A stretch of DNA of 26,237 nt from Pseudomonadota bacterium (GTDB lineage Bacteria > Pseudomonadota > Gammaproteobacteria > Pseudomonadales > Pseudomonadaceae): NCBI GenBank assembly GCA_023431055.1, contig JAEYXX010000058.1, positions 1 to 26,237 on the forward strand. Direction: 5' to 3'. The notes under the pieces are model-generated. The model saw only the letters and a list, made by a program, of their open reading frames with translations. It did no database searches and was not told the DNA's origin. Shown here piece by piece: positions 25,549-26,237 of this stretch; position 1 is the first letter of the stretch, and each line of letters starts with the position of its first letter. The position numbers and the translations under genes are program-made.

Positions 25549-26237
25549 ATGTACAGCCTGACCCGCACGAAACTGCTCACCGGCCTGCTGGTCCTGTTTC
25601 TCGCCCTGCCCGCCCACGCCGAAGGTTTCATCACCCGCCTGCTGAACAAGCCGGTGCCGGGCGGCGTGGCGGTGGTCGATCTGGGCAACCCGGCGCAGGC
25701 GCCCAAAGTGCGCTATCAGGGTAAGCCGGTACTGACCGTGCACGAAGACGGCCAACGCTGGATCGCCATAGTCGGCATCCCACTCAGCATCAAGCCAGGT
25801 ACTCAACAGGTCGAGGTCGAGGACGGTGGCCGCCTGACCTTCCAGGTCGGCGCCAAGCACTACGCCGAGCAGCGCATCACCATCAAGAACCAGCAGCAGG
25901 TCAACCCCAACGCCGCCAACCTGAAACGCATCGAACGCGAGCTGGCCGAGCAGACCCGTGCCTACCTGCAGTTCAGCGCGCGCCAGCCGAGCAACCTGAT
26001 GTTCGACAAACCGGTCAACGGCCCGCTGTCCAGCCCGTTCGGCCTGCGCCGTTTCTTCAACGGCGAGGAGCGCAACCCGCACTCGGGCCTGGACTTCGCC
26101 GCCAACCGCGGCACACCGATCAAGGCGCCAGCAGCCGGCAAAGTGATCCTCATCGGTGACTACTTCTTCAATGGCAAAACAGTGTTCCTCGATCACGGCC
26201 AGGGGCTGATCAGCATGTTCTGCCACCTGTCCGAGAT
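25549..26237 (+). CDS. M23 peptidase, partial at the window edge
   Basis: The first 229 codons are present and the gene continues past the end. Residues 1-24 form a signal peptide (cleavage AHA before EG), so the protein acts in the periplasm, probably on peptidoglycan crosslinks. A beta-rich N-terminal domain (about 30-120) precedes the M23 domain, with SSPFGLRRFFNG and the zinc-binding HSGLD motif (H178, D182), and a further histidine at 226 in MFCHLSE. It matches the peptidase gene that follows xseA in many pseudomonads. The start ATG 25549 lies 5 nt after the xseA stop, suggesting one operon. Confidence 0.92.
   Translation, partial: MYSLTRTKLLTGLLVLFLALPAHAEGFITRLLNKPVPGGVAVVDLGNPAQAPKVRYQGKPVLTVHEDGQRWIAIVGIPLSIKPGTQQVEVEDGGRLTFQVGAKHYAEQRITIKNQQQVNPNAANLKRIERELAEQTRAYLQFSARQPSNLMFDKPVNGPLSSPFGLRRFFNGEERNPHSGLDFAANRGTPIKAPAAGKVILIGDYFFNGKTVFLDHGQGLISMFCHLSE

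Overview
The window looks like a Pseudomonas chromosome carrying the integrase-proximal end of an integrated mobile element. The genus call rests on high GC, the guaB-guaA pair with xseA nearby, and Pseudomonas-like core proteins. I cannot give a species, and I ran no database search.

Positions 1 to about 16,665 are element DNA. At the left is a plasmid-like backbone. It holds an ardA anti-restriction gene broken by an in-frame amber stop, an array of 8-bp repeats on a 40-bp period, three 16-bp iterons followed by an AT-rich tract that resembles a replication origin, a ParA-family ATPase gene broken by two frameshifts, and a small intact ribbon-helix-helix gene. About 1 kb without recognisable genes follows.

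Positions 3,535 to 13,521 form a defence locus. A type I restriction-modification system (hsdR, hsdM, hsdS) is interrupted between hsdR and hsdM by a secreted six-cysteine protein of unknown function and a two-gene COG1106 AAA ATPase plus RloB/AbiLii-like TOPRIM module. An unrecognised 284-residue protein follows hsdS. The ATPase/TOPRIM pair resembles abortive-infection modules of the AbiL, RloAB or PARIS kind, so the locus may combine DNA cleavage with a suicide response.

Positions 13,522 to 16,665 are the integration module. It contains an AlpA-type regulator, a probable toxin-antitoxin pair (a cysteine-rich HicA-like protein and a DNA-binding partner) with a palindrome over its promoter, a P4-type tyrosine integrase, and an integrase upstream region with repeated TACCGTCA motifs and two inverted repeats. 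The element abuts the 3' end of guaA, a known island insertion site. Its other end lies outside the window.

Positions 16,666 to 26,237 are host chromosome: guaA and guaB (GMP synthesis, minus strand), a TonB-dependent siderophore receptor behind a Fur box, a zinc-ribbon protein, a PACE-family efflux gene divergent from a LysR regulator, xseA, and the start of an M23 peptidase gene cut by the window edge.
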